This document shows, one piece after another, positions 30,640 to 44,031 of a stretch of DNA of 64,000 nucleotides (position 1 is the stretch's first letter; each line of letters opens with the position of its first letter). Origin of the DNA: Coprinellus micaceus (lineage: Eukaryota > Basidiomycota > Agaricomycetes > Agaricales > Psathyrellaceae); the NCBI GenBank assembly GCA_951394405.1, contig OX596343.1, positions 1,736,001 through 1,800,000 on the forward strand, written 5' to 3'. Both the position numbers and the translations under genes were made by a program. The notes under the pieces are model-generated. The model did not search any database. It saw nothing but the letters and a program-made list of their open reading frames with translations, and was not told where the DNA came from.

Positions 30640-33600
30640 TTCATTTCGACGCCTCTTGATTTCACGTCAGGGCTCAAGGAACCTCATGTTCGAGCGTAGG
30701 GAGGCCGAAGGGGGGGTGGCTTCGGCGTGGTGGGCACGTTGGAGCAACCAGGCGCCGCAATCACCTCTGATTCATTTCGCGTCATCCTCTCTCACTTGTC
30801 GTGGTCTGGGCATTGTAAACCAGGAGCTCGACCGACCATTCACTGTGACACGCTTTCACGCGTAGCCAGGCGAGGTAACCCCCTTTTCAGCAAACGTACT
30901 CCTGGGCGCTAACGACTCCAGGACCCACAAGCATACACAACTACGCGACCCTGGGGCGTTGATGCCGACGAACGCTTTCCGCAGTCGAGAAAGTGGCGAT
31001 CATCCCCGTGCCCCGCTCGATACCCTTCCATTCAATGGTTCCGAGCCACCAATTGAAGAGAAAGGGAATATTAGAGTTTGAAGGTCAGCTCCTTGTCTAC
31101 CGGAATCGGTCGCTCTACAGCTTGAAGCCTAATCGACTATACGAGCTGGGGATTCCTGATACAACATCGCGAATAGAGCCTTTCGCTATGCATGCAGTGG
31201 CACGGGACCGTGGTGAGTTGCCTCGAACCCATCCCCCCTGCTCCCCAAACTGATTGTAGTCTCCGCCTCAAAGGGCGGTTCGAGACGTCGCACCTCGGGC
31301 AGGACCCCATTTTTCTCTGTGAAATGTTCATTGAAAAGTGGTTCAAAAACTCACAGTATGACAATACCTTTCTCGGCGAGAGATGTGAGCTGAAATGAAC
31401 AGCACTCTCCAGGGCCTTTTGTCAGACGAACAATTGGTAACCTTATTCTGAACGAATCTCAACGAAATGTTACCTCGGCGAGCCGTGTATGGTAAGCCCG
31501 AGGCTAATTCAGCGCCAAAACGACAGAATCTTCCATCGGGTTTCCAAGGCAGAAAACGTTATTGTGAAGTACAGAGGTAAGCAGCGCATATTTCGCTCAG
31601 AAAGGGGCATTGAACAACTGAGCACATTTTACGCATATTGCAATGCGTTTTTCAGTAGGAAATATGAGGTCTTGCCATAGGTGTCGCGACCGACGTCTTC
31701 TGAACAGCTCGGCGGTATGCGCAAGCGGCGATCCACATTTCAACCCAAGACGTCACTGAGGCCAAAGTCGTCAAGGTCCACCGCAAGACCTTGGCAAGAC
31801 CTAATTGCACGCCGCCGATAACCATGCATCAGGTTGATCTCCCGGGCGCCTAATTCCAAATGGGAGTTGGAATCCGGCGAGCCAAGCTCATCTGAACTCG
31901 GAGATCAGATTAGGTTTGCATCTCCCCACGTCCTTGAAGCTTGTTCCGTTCACGCGCCGATCCTCTGGATTCGACGTGTACAATCCCATGGGGAGCCGGA
32001 TGCGTGAGCTTAACCTCACGCTATCAAGGCTTTGTCGCCTGGCCTCCCGCCCCCCGAACGATCGCTTGACTCGGGATCTCGGGGTACCCAGCACAGGCGG
32101 AGTCGCATGCACTATATGTCTTATGCACCGCAACGATCAATTGCACCGAGATTGTACGTGCACGAGGGCAGGATGTCCTCATGCGTCGGCGGTGGCTTGG
32201 GCATATGTGAGCTGTGGGTCGCCTCGAACGTACCCTGAATACTTGAATACCTTCCCAGGACTCTAGGTTCGATGTTCCCCTTTTCGGGTCTCGACGGCTG
32301 CTAGCCGCTGGGACGAGGACGACCGCCCAATGAAGCACTAGTTCCGTATTCGGACAGGGAACATAACGGCCAGTTGTAACGGCCCTCGTTGCCGACCTCA
32401 TGTGTTGGGCGCCTAACTCTTTCGTGGCATCGGGCTTTGATGGGGATGCAGGAGTCGTTGACATTCTGTTCAGCGGTTACACGAGGCCACGCTTTGCATG
32501 AGGAATGCACACCTTTCGAGTTTTTTCACCCGTCGTTTCCTGCCTTACCTCCACATTTTCCTCTTAACCGCAACCTTGACCTGCATGCCTCCCTCCGCTC
32601 TCTTGACCGCGTCTGATCACCCAACTTACGTTCGACTCCCTCCTTCGACCGGCCCCACGCATCCGATGGCGCTGCTCGTCCCAGCTCAAGCTGAATACAA
32701 CACCTGGGTTCCTCAACTCCCCCTCGATGGTCGGGATGGCCCCGTTGGCAGCTCTTTCCAGGGAGGAAACGGGCGTGTCGATGATGGAAGAAAGCCACAC
32801 AGCGCTGACCCACACGCGGAAGATGCATATGAAGATCGACGACGGTCGCTCTCTACACAGAGGGGTTCGTATTCGTATTCCCCTCCCCTGCGTTTGGATC
32901 TCCCGGTCAGCGTGCCTGCCAACATGAACCGCCACTTTCCTGATCCAATCGCCACGAGTTTGTACTCTCCAGGCCCCCGGCCCAGCATACCCCAGTCGCT
33001 TCCGCCAATTCGAATCGAGCTTCCTGGTCATTTCCCTGCCCGTGAACCAACTCCTCCCCCTTATCCGCTGGCAAATTTCATGCCCCGTAGTACGAGCCGA
33101 TCACTTGCCCCTCTTCGTCCCCTGAACCGCTCACATCCATACAAACGCGACTACCACGACCAAAGGGCGTTAGACTTGCTAGGTCAGAACTCCGTCACCG
33201 TGCAGCCTTCTCCAGACCTTGGTGACACCCCTTCACCGGGGACCATGTCCGCAACGTACGGATTCGGGGTCGATCCATATCGCGAAAGTGAGTCGTTACC
33301 AGTGTATCCCTGCACGGAAGCCAATTTAGAAACCCAGCTGGCTCACCAGGCGTCAATACTCGGGATTCATTTCTCACTTCAGTTGAAGCTGCCATAACCC
33401 ACCGTCTATCTCCTGGTGGTTCATCCGATGTCGGTTTAGCGAATGCACTTCGCGCCCAGATGATCGATGTATGTTCCACGAAAGATCTTTACAGGCGCGT
33501 GTTGTCCTTGGAAGGCTGGAGGGCACAGAAATGGCTGGACGCTTTGCAGATGGTGAGTGCTGAGTTGTCTGGTTCATTACGCTGCTTCTCAATGATGGTG

Positions 33601-35600
33601 GCCGTAGATGCTCGACCGTGAGCCGCTCTCACCCAACCCTTCGGAAACCAGGAGAGCCTTCCTTAAAGCCCTCCTTCGCCTGTCAGAGAAAACTGGATTA
33701 TGCCCCAACACCCTCCAGCTGGGTCACCAGGTACACAAGGGCGATGAGCCGGTTGACGAGGGCTCGTTCGGAGAGGTGTATCAAGGGCGCATCGCCAACC
33801 GCATGGTTGCTGTTAAGGTATTCCGGGTCAATCAACGCACAGATATGCCGAAACTTATGAAGGTCAGCCACTCTTGGCGTTAAAAATCGACGGCTAACGA
33901 GCTCTTTGTCGTAGACTGTTTGGAGAGAAGCCATTATCTGGTGCCAGTTGTACCACCCCAATGTACTCCCTTGTTATGGTATCCACCGCCTACATAACCA
34001 GTCGTACCGCATCGGCCTCGTGTCGCCGTGGATGGGGAGTGGAAATATTGTTGAGTATTTGCGCAATAACCCTCTCGCCAAGCGCTTGTTGCTGGTCGGT
34101 CCTCCGTCAACTAGCATTTGCTACAGTGCACTGATGTTTCCCCTAAAGCTTTCCGACATCGCTTCGGGGATGTCTTATCTACACGAGAACAAGATTGTGC
34201 ACGGGGACCTAAAAGGGGTGAGCAGCGCACTATCTTAGCATACACTTGGCCGCTGAGTATAATGTATTTTAATGCAGCCCAACATCCTCGTCTCAGCATC
34301 GGGAAGAGCTTGTCTCGCGGACTTCGGCTTATCTAGGCTCGCTGACCCCTCTCTGCTCGGGTGGACCTCCGTAAGGACTGCCACAGCGAAGAGTACTGGG
34401 ACGACACGTTGGCAAGCACCTGAGCTCCTCGATCCGAACGATGACGCCAATTCGAAAACTACGACCGCATCAGACGTCTATTCCTATGGATGTGTCTGCT
34501 ACGAGGTTTGTGTTACCCTACGCTACCGTCCAGATTTTCTCTTACAGGACCGTCTGCTTTGCCTGACAGGTTATGACTGGAAATGTCCCGTTCTATCTCA
34601 CCAAGAACCACTACAGTATTCCGATGCTCGTTGTGGCTGGGAATCGGCCTCAGAAGCCCGACCTTACAGACCCTGCGTATCAACAATATGGGTTAACCGA
34701 ACCCATTTGGTCGTTCATCGAGGCATGCTGGGAGCAAGATCCTGACTGGCGGCCGACAGCAGTTGAACTGCGGGAGAGTAGCATCTTCTCTTCGCTCCCT
34801 GATCATCGACCAACGCAGGACTGGGGGGAGACATCGGCGGCGGAGTTTCGTCGCTGGGCAGCGCCCTCCTAGACCACCGGAAGTCGCAGGGGTCGCCTTT
34901 TCTTATCGAGCTATGCATAGTAGATCGCCCGCCGGTTCAAACGTCTCGATAACCCTTTAGATTTCGTTTTCTTTGGAGCTCATTTGATTTCCACCAGAGC
35001 CATGCGTTTGGCTAAGATACCGGCTGAGCCTGCTGAATCATGTTACTACACTCCCAAGCTCCTCCTGGCTTCAACGTACGAATTTAACTTGAATGCGGGT
35101 ATGTCAACAATCGCGCTCGTCGACCCGACCCTCAAGTTCCGGACCCACAGGAACACATAACGCCAAAATATGGTGTCTATTTTGCGATGCTGGGGGTTGA
35201 CCGATTCACAGACCCTCATCTCGCAGCACCGTCCTTGTTGACCTGGTCCTCACCTGATCTCCTCCATCGACGAACCCCCGCAAAGCGGACCCACAAGACT
35301 TTGCAGGCCCCAACCTACGTATACATGGACCCACACGACCGTCAGCTAGCAGCAGTTCAGGAGGGGAGAGTCAGCGTCAGAATTTCTATTCTGGGTGCAG
35401 GCCGTGAGCAATCCTGCGCAGGGTCGACCAGACGCATTGTACATGGTACGTGCACAATCCCATTTGAACTCGGTGACATGGTGAAGGCCAAAATCTATTC
35501 ACATTTCATGTGATCAATTCAACAGCCCCCAGAGGTGAACTCCTGCGGATCGATGTACGGGCCCCCCGTTCTTTCAGCCGTTGAGGAGGGGAATACACTG
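30640..35600. repeat. Segmental duplication, unit 1
   Basis: Runs parallel to 35660-40150: the leading segments (GATTTCACGTC.GGGCTCAAGG, GGCGTGGTGGGCACGTTGG, GGCATTGT, GAGCTCGACCGACCATTCACT), the kinase genes and the trailing segments (GATGCTGGGGGTTGA, GATCGATGTACGGGC) match in order. It includes non-coding remnants at 30640-32584 with no supportable gene of their own. Confidence 0.85.
32585..34872 (+). CDS. TKL-like protein kinase 1
   Basis: Seven exons: 32585-33287, 33338-33552, 33608-33862, 33915-34094, 34149-34217, 34278-34505 and 34570-34872; 650 aa. Start chosen by match to the copy at 36938; an in-frame ATG-like start exists at 32498. The N-terminal 230 residues are Pro/Ser-rich and probably disordered. 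A helical adaptor follows (LYRRVLSLEGWRAQKWLDAL), then a kinase domain with GSFGEVYQG, VAVK lysine, WREAI glutamate, the catalytic loop HGDLKGPN (Arg of HRD replaced by Gly, common in this mushroom family), DFG, APELL and SDVYSYGCV. All catalytic residues are present, so it is probably active. The substrate is unknown. Confidence 0.88.
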
Positions 35601-36338
35601 TTGTGGAACCTCGTCTATCTGCCTTCAAAGTGAACAGAGTGTGCTCGTTTTTTCTCATTCGCTTCCTCATTTCGACGCCTATTGATTTCACGTCGGGGCT
35701 CAAGGTACCTCAAGGGGGGTGGATTCGGCGTGGTGGGCACGTTGGCGCGACCAGGCGCCCCAATCACCTCTGATTCATTTCGTGTCATCTTCGAATCGTC
35801 GTGGTCTGGGCATTGTGGATGAGGAGCTCGACCGACCATTCACTATGATGCGCTTTCGCGTACGCCAGCACGAGGTAAAACCCCTTTTCAGCACACATCC
35901 TCTCGGCGCTTACCACCCCAGGACCCACAAGCATACACAACTATGTGACACCAAGGGTGTTGATGTCGACGAAGTCTTTCCGCAGTCGAGAAAGTGGGGA
36001 TCATCTCCGTGCCCCGCTCGATACCCTTCAGTTCAACGATTCCGAGCCACCAATTGAAGAGGAAGGGAATATTAGAGTTTGGGGAGCAGCTCCTTGTCTG
36101 TTGGATTCGGTCCCTCCACCGGAAGCCTAACGGCTGCACGATGGCTGGGGATTTCTGACACTGGACCGGCATCACTCGCCATACAATCATGGTGAGTTGC
36201 ATCGGGCCCATCTCTCCTGCTCCCCAAACTGATCGCGGACTCCTTCTCAAAGGGCGCCTCGAGACATCGCGACCGACATAAATCTGAACAGCTCGGTGAT
36301 ATGGGCAAGTGACGGCCGACGTTTCAGCCCAGGACGTT

Positions 36339-36909
36339 GGGATAATGCAATTGGGCAACCCGGTTTGCATTTCGTTACTGGGCAACCTGGTTGCATCTCC
36401 GGTGACGGTGACGGACCTCAAGTCCGGGTGCGAAAGCGCCCATAACCATAGAAGGAAGGAGCGCACGGGATGGCTGATTTATGTACCACAAAGTGCACTT
36501 TCTGAGTCTAAACCAATGTTAGTACATTTATTACATTGAGCTATCGGCACAACGACCGTACTTAGCCTAGGCTAGCTGCGTAATGTGTCAATGGGGACGA
36601 GCGGGGAGGTGCTTATGCGTGATATCTTCGCTCGCTATGGGTGGTACTTGTCACCGAGTCAATTGAGTGGATTTGAACCTATTTTGTGTACATTATCTAC
36701 GCCCCTGGTCGTCGATATCTGGCTTTTATGTAGCGTCTCTCTTTCTCCCTTGGACGCTGGCCATCATCCCGCTCACCGGCGCCTAAGTCCCGCCATCGCC
36801 GAAATCCCGGTGATGGCACGGGGAGACAGCCAAGCTTGCACAAACATCGCGCACACCAAACGTTACGGCAACCCGCAGCGCGAACCGGGTTGCCCAATTC
36901 CATTGTCCC
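36339..36909. mobile_element. Possible MITE or fold-back element upstream of kinase 2
   Basis: Imperfect terminal inverted repeats of about 29 bp containing AATTGGGCAACCCGGTT at 36339-36367 and its complement at 36881-36909. The duplicated unit 1 lacks this block. No clear target-site duplication is visible. It ends 29 bp before the kinase 2 start codon. Confidence 0.5.
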
Positions 36910-36937
36910 TCTTGTCTTGGCCCTAATCTTGACCAGT

Positions 36938-39327
36938 ATGTCCTCCTCCGATATCCTGGGCGCGTATAATCCCCCCGCATACGTTCGGCCTCCTCTTTCG
37001 ACCGACCCCACACGTCCGAAGGCGCCGCCCACTCCAGGAGTAGATGGTCAGCATGGCCCTGTTGGCAGCTCTTTTCAGGGAGGGAGCGGGCGTGATGTCG
37101 CTGTTGGAAGAAAGCCAACCCGCGCCGACACACACTCGGAAAACGCGTATGAAGATCGACGATGGCCACCCCCTAGACAGAGGGATTTGCATTACCCTCC
37201 CCCGCCTCCACCGATCAGTGTGCCTACCAACACGAACCTCTATGAAACGGCGCTGCAGCCATCGCGAAGCGCTCCTTACGTGGTCGAAAACGGGAACGTG
37301 CGGGAGTTGCATAATATGCATCGGCCCAATGAACTCTTCCAGTACATGGAGGAAGGTGGGGGAACGGGAGGCCTCCCCGGGGACAGTCCTGATTCAATCA
37401 CCGTTACTATGTTTAGACCGGAGCCCTACATGCCGCGGGCGCTTCCAGCTTCGCACATCGTGTACGAAAAGCCTCCATACCTTGTTTCTCCCTTCTCTGG
37501 CTTTGAAATGGCCCCTCAGCCTCTGACTCTCTCGCCCACTCCTAGTCCCCGTATGACTCGCCGAGCACTTGCCCCCCTTCATGCTTTGAACCGCTTACAT
37601 CCCTACAAACGCGAGATCCACGACCAAAGGGCGTTAGAATTGCTACGCCAGAGCCCCGTCACTGCGCGGCGTTCTCCAGACCTTGGTGACACCCCTTCAC
37701 CGGGAACCATGTCCGCAACGTACAGATTTGGGGTCGATCCATATCGCGAAGGTGAGTTGTTGCCAGTGTATCTCTTGCTTTGATGTGCACGGAGGCTAAT
37801 ACAGCTGGCTCTCCAGGCGTTATAACTCGGGATTCATTCCTCGCTTCCGTGGAGGCTGCCATAGCCCGCAGTCCATTTCCAGGTGGTTCCTCCAGTATCG
37901 GTTCACTTCGCGCCCAAATGATCGATGTATGTTCCACGAAAGATCTCTACAAGCGCGTGTTGTCCTTGGAAGGGTCTAGGGCACAGAAATGGCTGGATGC
38001 CCTGCAGATGGTGAGTACTAAGTTATCCGGTTCATGCGCTACTCCTCAGTGAAGGTGGCCGTAGATGCTTGACCGTGAGCCGCTCTCACCCAACCCTTCG
38101 GAAACCAGAAGGGCCTTTCTTAAAGCCCTTCTTCGTCTGTCGGGGAAAGCTGGATTATGCCCCAACACCCTCCAGCTGAGTCACCAGGTGCACAAGGATG
38201 AGGAGCCGGTTGACGAGGGTTCGTTCGGGGAGGTGTACCAAGGACGCATCGCCAACCGCATGGTTGCTGTAAAGGTCTTTCGGGTCAATCAACGCACAGA
38301 TATGCCAAAGCTCATGAAGGTCAGCCGCCTTGGGCGTTAAAGGTCGACGGCTAACGAGTTTTTTGTCGTAGACTATTTGGAGGGAAGCCATTATCTGGTG
38401 CCAGTTGTACCACCCCAACGTACTCCCTTGTTATGGTATCCACCGCCCACATAACCAGTCGTACCGCATCGGCCTCGTGTCGCCGTGGATGGGAAGTGGG
38501 AACATTGCTGAGTACTTGCGCAATAACCCTCTCGCCGGGCGCTCCTTGCTGGTCAGTCCTCCGTCGACTGATATTTGCTACAACACACTAATGTTCCCCT
38601 AAGCTTTCTGATATCGCTTCGGGGATGTCTTATCTACACGAGAACAAGATCGTGCACGGGGACCTAAAAGGGGTGAGCAAAGCACTATCTTAGCATACAC
38701 TTGGCCGCTGAGTATAATGTATTTTAATGCAGCCCAACATCCTCGTCTCGGCATCGGGAAGAGCCTGCCTCGCGGACTTCGGTTTATCCAGGCTCTCTGA
38801 CCCCTCTCTGCTCGTGTGGACCTCCATAAGGACCGCCACAACGAAGAGCACTGGAACGCCACGTTGGCAAGCACCTGAGCTCCTCGATCCGAACGATGAC
38901 GCCAATCCGAAAACCACGACCGCGTCAGACGTTTATTCCTATGGATGTGTCTGCTACGAGGTTTGGGTTATCCGATCCTACTGTGTTGAACTTCACTAAC
39001 AATACCGTCTGCTTTGCCCGACAGGTTATGACCGGAAATATCCCGTTCTATCTCACTAAGAACCACTACAGTATTCCGATGCTCGTTGTGGCTGGGAATC
39101 GGCCTCGGAAGCCCGACCTTACAGACCCTGCGTATCAACAATATGGGTTAACCGAACCCATCTGGTCATTCATCGAAGCATGCTGGAAACAAGATCCCGA
39201 CTCACGGCCTACAGCAGCTGAACTGCAGGAGAGCAGCATCTTCTCTTCGCTCCCTGATCATCGACCAACGCAGGACTGGGGAGAGACATCTGCGGCAGAG
39301 TTTCGTCGCTGGGCAATGCCCTCTTAG
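36938..39327 (+). CDS. TKL-like protein kinase 2 (duplicate of kinase 1)
   Basis: Exons 36938-37751, 37805-38010, 38065-38319, 38372-38551, 38604-38672, 38733-38960 and 39025-39327; 684 aa. Every intron position and exon phase matches kinase 1; exons 3 to 7 have equal lengths and near-identical sequence. The N-terminal exon is longer and diverges (SAPYVVENGNVRELHNMHRP insert). The kinase domain retains GSFGEVYQG, VAVK, HGDLKG, DFG and APELL. The copy arose by the segmental duplication and the Pro-rich region is changing fastest. Confidence 0.88.
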
Positions 39328-40618
39328 ACCCCCGGAAGTTGCGAGCGGCATGTTTGTTTGTCGAGCTATCTATAGTAGTCGCCTAGGCCGAAGGTCTCGA
39401 TGACCTTTGATATATCGGTTTCCCCGGGCTCATCAGATTTCCACCAGAATCATGCTGTATGGCTAAGATATCGCCTGCAGCCAATCATATTACTACTATC
39501 CCAAGCTCCTCTAGGGTTCAATGTACAGGTTCAATGCGGGTACGTTGACGATCGCGTTCTCGACCGTCCCACAAGCTCCGGACCCACAGGGAGACACAAC
39601 CGTCAAAATGTGGTATCTATTTCACGATGCTGGGGGTTGATCGATCCACAGATCCTCATCTCATGGCACTGTCCCTGTTTACCTGGTCTCCAACTGGTCT
39701 CTTCCATCGACGAACCCCTGCAAAGCGGACCTACAAGTCTTTGCAAACCCCAACCTACGCATCCATGGACCCATACGACCCTCGGCTATCATTCGCCGAC
39801 GCACTGGGGTACTTGGATCAGCTCAAGTTGTGGTTCAACGGGAGCCAGCCGGACGTTTACATCAAATTCGAAAACATTGTGCTGCATTTCAGGAGGGGAG
39901 TGTCAGTGTCAGATTTTCTATTCTAGGTGTACGCCGTGACCAACCCTGCGCAGGGTCGACTGGACACCTTGTACATGGTATGCGTTGGGTATGCGCACAA
40001 TCCCGTTTGAACTCGGTGACATGGTGAAGGCCAAAAGCTATTCACATTTCATGTGATGGTGTTCAATTCAACAGTCCCCAAAAATGAACTCCTGCGAATC
40101 GATGTACGGGCGCATTGTTCTTTCAGCCGTTAAGGAGGGGAATACCTTCCGGGAAAGGCCTAGTATGAAGCATGGTGTGTACACGTGGGTGCACACCTTT
40201 TTCAGCCAGGCTCGCCTGCTAGATCTCTCTCCCCGTCCTTGCAACGGTGACTCGGTGGCCTTCATCCACTGCCCCAGTCGTGACTTCGAAGGCTCATCGT
40301 TGGGCTCTACCGACTTCTGTCAACGGTATCGCAAAATGAGCGCACTGTCTCTCGTTCCTTCAAACGCACGTAAGCCTGCGGTGACCCTTCACAGAATCAT
40401 ACCTCACTGTGATTCGTTGACTTATTTTGTCTTTCTCAGCCTTCACGTCCCCTTGGCTTTGGCTCTGTGTGGTCGTCGTAGGCCGTTGTTTACAGTCTTT
40501 ACTCATTTAAACTGTCTGTGCCTTCCGATCCCAAGCCCACCGAAATCCCCCTCGATCGCCTCTGGTCAAGACCGCTGTCATCCCCCGTGGGCATTCCCCA
40601 ACCTCCTCTCATTTTACA
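39328..40618. other. Intergenic between kinases 2 and 3
   Basis: To about 40150 it is the tail of duplication unit 2 (short remnant frames). From 40150 to 40618 it is unique and pyrimidine-rich before the kinase 3 start. No gene is supported. Confidence 0.5.
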
Positions 40619-42570
40619 ATGTCGAACCCTTACGCCCAAAATTGGGGAACGACATGTGAGCCTGATGCGCTCATTTGGTGCACACACCGCCCTGATATGT
40701 GTGTCTTGTACCTAACCTAGATAATGGACGAACGACGCCACCTTTTTGGGAAAATCCAGATGACGATCACTTACATGAACAGCTGAGGTGACAATTGGTT
40801 CTTCACCGCCTGTGGCAGCGTCCAACTATGCTCCGTTATCTAGTGCAGAACAACTACCCTACGGTATGCCCTTCCAGCCGACACAGCAGCGAGGGATACA
40901 CCACCAAGGCCTAAGCGGGCTGCAAAGGAGGATGAGCATATGCTATAACAACTTCGAGGAATGGCCGGATCCCTCAATCCAAAGGTGGGTGAAGGAGTGC
41001 AAACGAAAGGAGGAGGAAGAGGAGCACGCCCGAAGGGAGGAAGAGGAGCGCGCCCGAGAAGAGCAGGAGGAGTTGTTAATCAACGATGCGGATGACCTCA
41101 TGGCCAGTCATCAAGGGCATCCAGGGCAGTCAATGCTTCTGATTGGCACTTTGTTGCTCAAGATATGCACGACGAAAAGTTTGTATCAGCGCATGCTTTC
41201 TCGGAAAGGGCAAAAGGCACAAGAATGGTTGGATACCCTAGTGAAGGTAAGTGAACCCAACCACTGGCATATGCGACGCCGTAAATCTCCGCAGCGAGTG
41301 CTCAGCAGAGGACCTTAACAGGTGCTGGAGACCTGTCCGGGCTCCGACAAGCCAATCTTTCTCGAGGCGCTCCTTCGGCTCTCGAGGTCGAGTGGGTTGT
41401 ATCCGCAGCGTATGCAGCTGGGTCGTCAAGTACGGAGAGGTGATCTCCCCGTCGCACAGGGTGCGTTTGGAGAGGTGTATAAGGGATCATTGGGCAACGA
41501 AGCAGTTGCTATTAAAATGTTCAGAGTTTATCAAACCACCGAATTGGCAAAGTTGAAGCGGGTCAGGCATTCAATGACACTCTTCGCCGATCACGGCTGA
41601 GACCAATTATCCTTTTCAGGTCGCATGGAAAGAGGCGATTATATGGTATTCCCTGAACCATGCCAACGTACTGCCTTTCTACGGTGTGCACCAGCCTGCC
41701 GACAACTCTCCCAAGATTGGCTTTGCGTCGCCATGGATGGAGAATGGAAACATTGGCGAATACCTACGTAACAATCAGTGCCCCAATCGCCTTCCCCTAG
41801 TGAGCGTTTAAGCCAGGATGCGACTGCCCGAGTGTCTCATTCATCTGCGCTAGCTTTCAGACATCGCGCTCGGAATGTCGTACCTCCACAAGAACAACAT
41901 AGTTCATGGAGATCTTAAGGCGGTAAGTGCATAACCTAAGACGCGCTCGTTTGGAGCATCGTCGTTCACCACTTCCCACTTCAGGCGAACATTCTCGTGA
42001 CCGCGTCCGGTAGAGCCTGCCTCGCGGATTTCGGCTTATCGCGGCTGGCAGATGCGACATCAGCTAATTGTACGTTTATCCGGAGCACCATACACGGGGC
42101 GGGGACTCTTCGCTGGACAGCGCCTGAGCTACTGGATGATGATGAAAAGGCCACCACAATGTCTGATGTGTACTCGTACGGATGTGTGTGCTACGAGGTG
42201 GGAGGATTCACTCACCATGCCGGTGATCGGGGGCCCCTGAGAGCTCATATTTATGCCAATTTCTCAGATCATGACAGGAAACATCCCGTTCCATCGAGTG
42301 AAGGGTGACTTCAGGGTCGCAAGCATGGTCTCGGCGGGGGACCGACCTCAGAAGCCCGCCCCTTCAGATCCCGATTATCAAGACCTTGGACTCACCGAAC
42401 CCATCTGGTCCTTTATCGAAACGTGCTGGCAGCAGGATGCCAACAGACGTCCAACCGCGCTCGACCTTCTACGATCTAATTTATTTACTTCACTTGAAGA
42501 CCCTCGACCGCCGCAGAAATGGGGGAATGCACCTGCCGCAGAGTTTCACCGGGAAGCGTCACCTTCCTAG
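40619..42570 (+). CDS. TKL-like protein kinase 3
   Basis: Exons 40619-40655, 40721-40787, 40844-41246, 41322-41561, 41620-41799, 41854-41922, 41985-42197 and 42268-42570; 503 aa. The N-terminus (MSNPYAQNWGTTYNGRTTPP) has a short Glu/Arg-rich coiled segment (EEEEEHARREEEERAREEQ) and then the same adaptor as kinases 1 and 2 (LYQRMLSRKGQKAQEWLDTL). The kinase domain is complete: GAFGEVYKG, VAIK, WKEAI, HGDLKAANILV, ADFGLS, APELL. Introns in the kinase domain fall at the same positions as in kinases 1 and 2, showing common descent. The first two exons rest on splice signals and frame only. Confidence 0.83.
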
Positions 42571-44031
42571 AATGAAAGGCATCGAAGTCGTGTTAGTTCG
42601 CAGACCAACAATCGAATTTACGAGGACGGGTGGGGATTTGAATAGTCGCTTCACCGCTTCCACCGCCTCCACTCATTTTCACTTGCTATGTTACTATTTA
42701 CTACCTGTACTTGTTCAACACGAGGGCCTATTAATATGCATATATGGTAGGTCAGTTCGCGCCGGTTGGACCTACAACAAGGGTATGAGTGCGACAGATT
42801 AAGGAATGAAAAGTGAACGACCACCTCCCGCTTTGTGCGCGCACCGGTCCGCTGAGCATGGCGCCTTTCAGAATCAGGCGGAGGAGCAGGAAACTGGTGT
42901 GGGACCGGGGTGACGATAGGTACAAGCGGAACCTGGTCAACTCGCGTTGATCCGGCGCAGGCCGATGATCCATCTGGTGATCGCTCCCCACCTTCGAAAT
43001 TTGAACCGCGACCAGCTTTTAGACTCGCACTCTCCTCTCACCATCTTGACTGGCTTTCGGCGCTCCAGTCGTTCCCCGCCTAGGACGACGATCTGCCTGC
43101 CCATGGGAACGATTAGAGGGAGTCAACTCGGTACAAGTTCGAGCCCCTGCTGGCCGGAGAGGGCTGCAGGTACGTCGACGATCCCTATTAAATCGTGCTT
43201 TCATGCTTGAATACACAGACATCACCCAATTTACGGTTGGGGCCTGCCTGAGAATATCCCTGGCTGGGGTGTATGCGCTCTCAGTGGAAGGGTGCTGGAA
43301 ATCTCACAATCCTTGGATAGGTTCTCCACCCCGGCGGGGTGAGATGTACTCCGTGCTGGTGGTGGGGAGGATGCAGTGGAAATACCAATTGGAGGTGAAC
43401 ATGATGCTCTGGGCGCTTATCGATGACGACTCACAACCCCGAATATGGCCAGTCCTTAACAAGGAAAACGCCGATGATATCGGTGACCGCTGTGGCGGCG
43501 GCATGGTCAGATGAGGTCCCTTTTTACCCACGTCCCACTCCCAACGCCCATTTCGTCCATCTCTCCTCTTCACCCCTTGCCCTCTACGATTCCTTCGATC
43601 ACTTCCCCGCTCGACCTCCGTCCCTTCCACTCCCCCCCTGCCTAGCCCGCCCACTCTGCTCCGCTATTCTGTCATCTGCACTACGTCTTCTCAGGGCATT
43701 TCAGACTAAGACGAAACCCCAAGGACTGCTTGACCGCACAGGCACGTCGACGGTCATCAACAATCGCCTACAGCCTCGAAGTGTTAGAGAGTGAGGTAGG
43801 GTCGTTCGCCAGCAGCGGGGACCACGCATTCAGCCAGCTGCGAACTTCTCGGTGTTAATTCGACCATCGGAGGCCTTGAAAGTCGTGAACTTGGGCCCTC
43901 GAGAACCACGGGCGCGACGGATACCACCAAGTTGATCGTGAAGTGTGTTGTAAGTCTAATGCAGACAAGATGTCTCATGGAGCCGATCCTGAAACAGCCA
44001 GTCTGCACGCAGCCCCGAACTCCTCTTTGCT
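42571..44031. other. Intergenic upstream of the double-kinase gene
   Basis: Short frames with no recognisable motif. A strongly pyrimidine-rich tract at 43520-43680 resembles a fungal promoter or 5' leader. Extra 5' exons of the next gene could lie here but are not supported. Confidence 0.45.

Larger units (their letters stand above)
35660..40150. repeat. Segmental duplication, unit 2
   Basis: Second copy of the 30640-35600 unit, directly downstream. It differs by indels, including a probable MITE at 36339-36909 absent from unit 1 and a longer Pro-rich exon in the kinase. Confidence 0.85.

Noticed and set aside
31880..32500. Extra gene upstream of kinase 1
   Set aside because: Several overlapping frames in different phases; the corresponding region of the duplicate unit does not preserve any of them.
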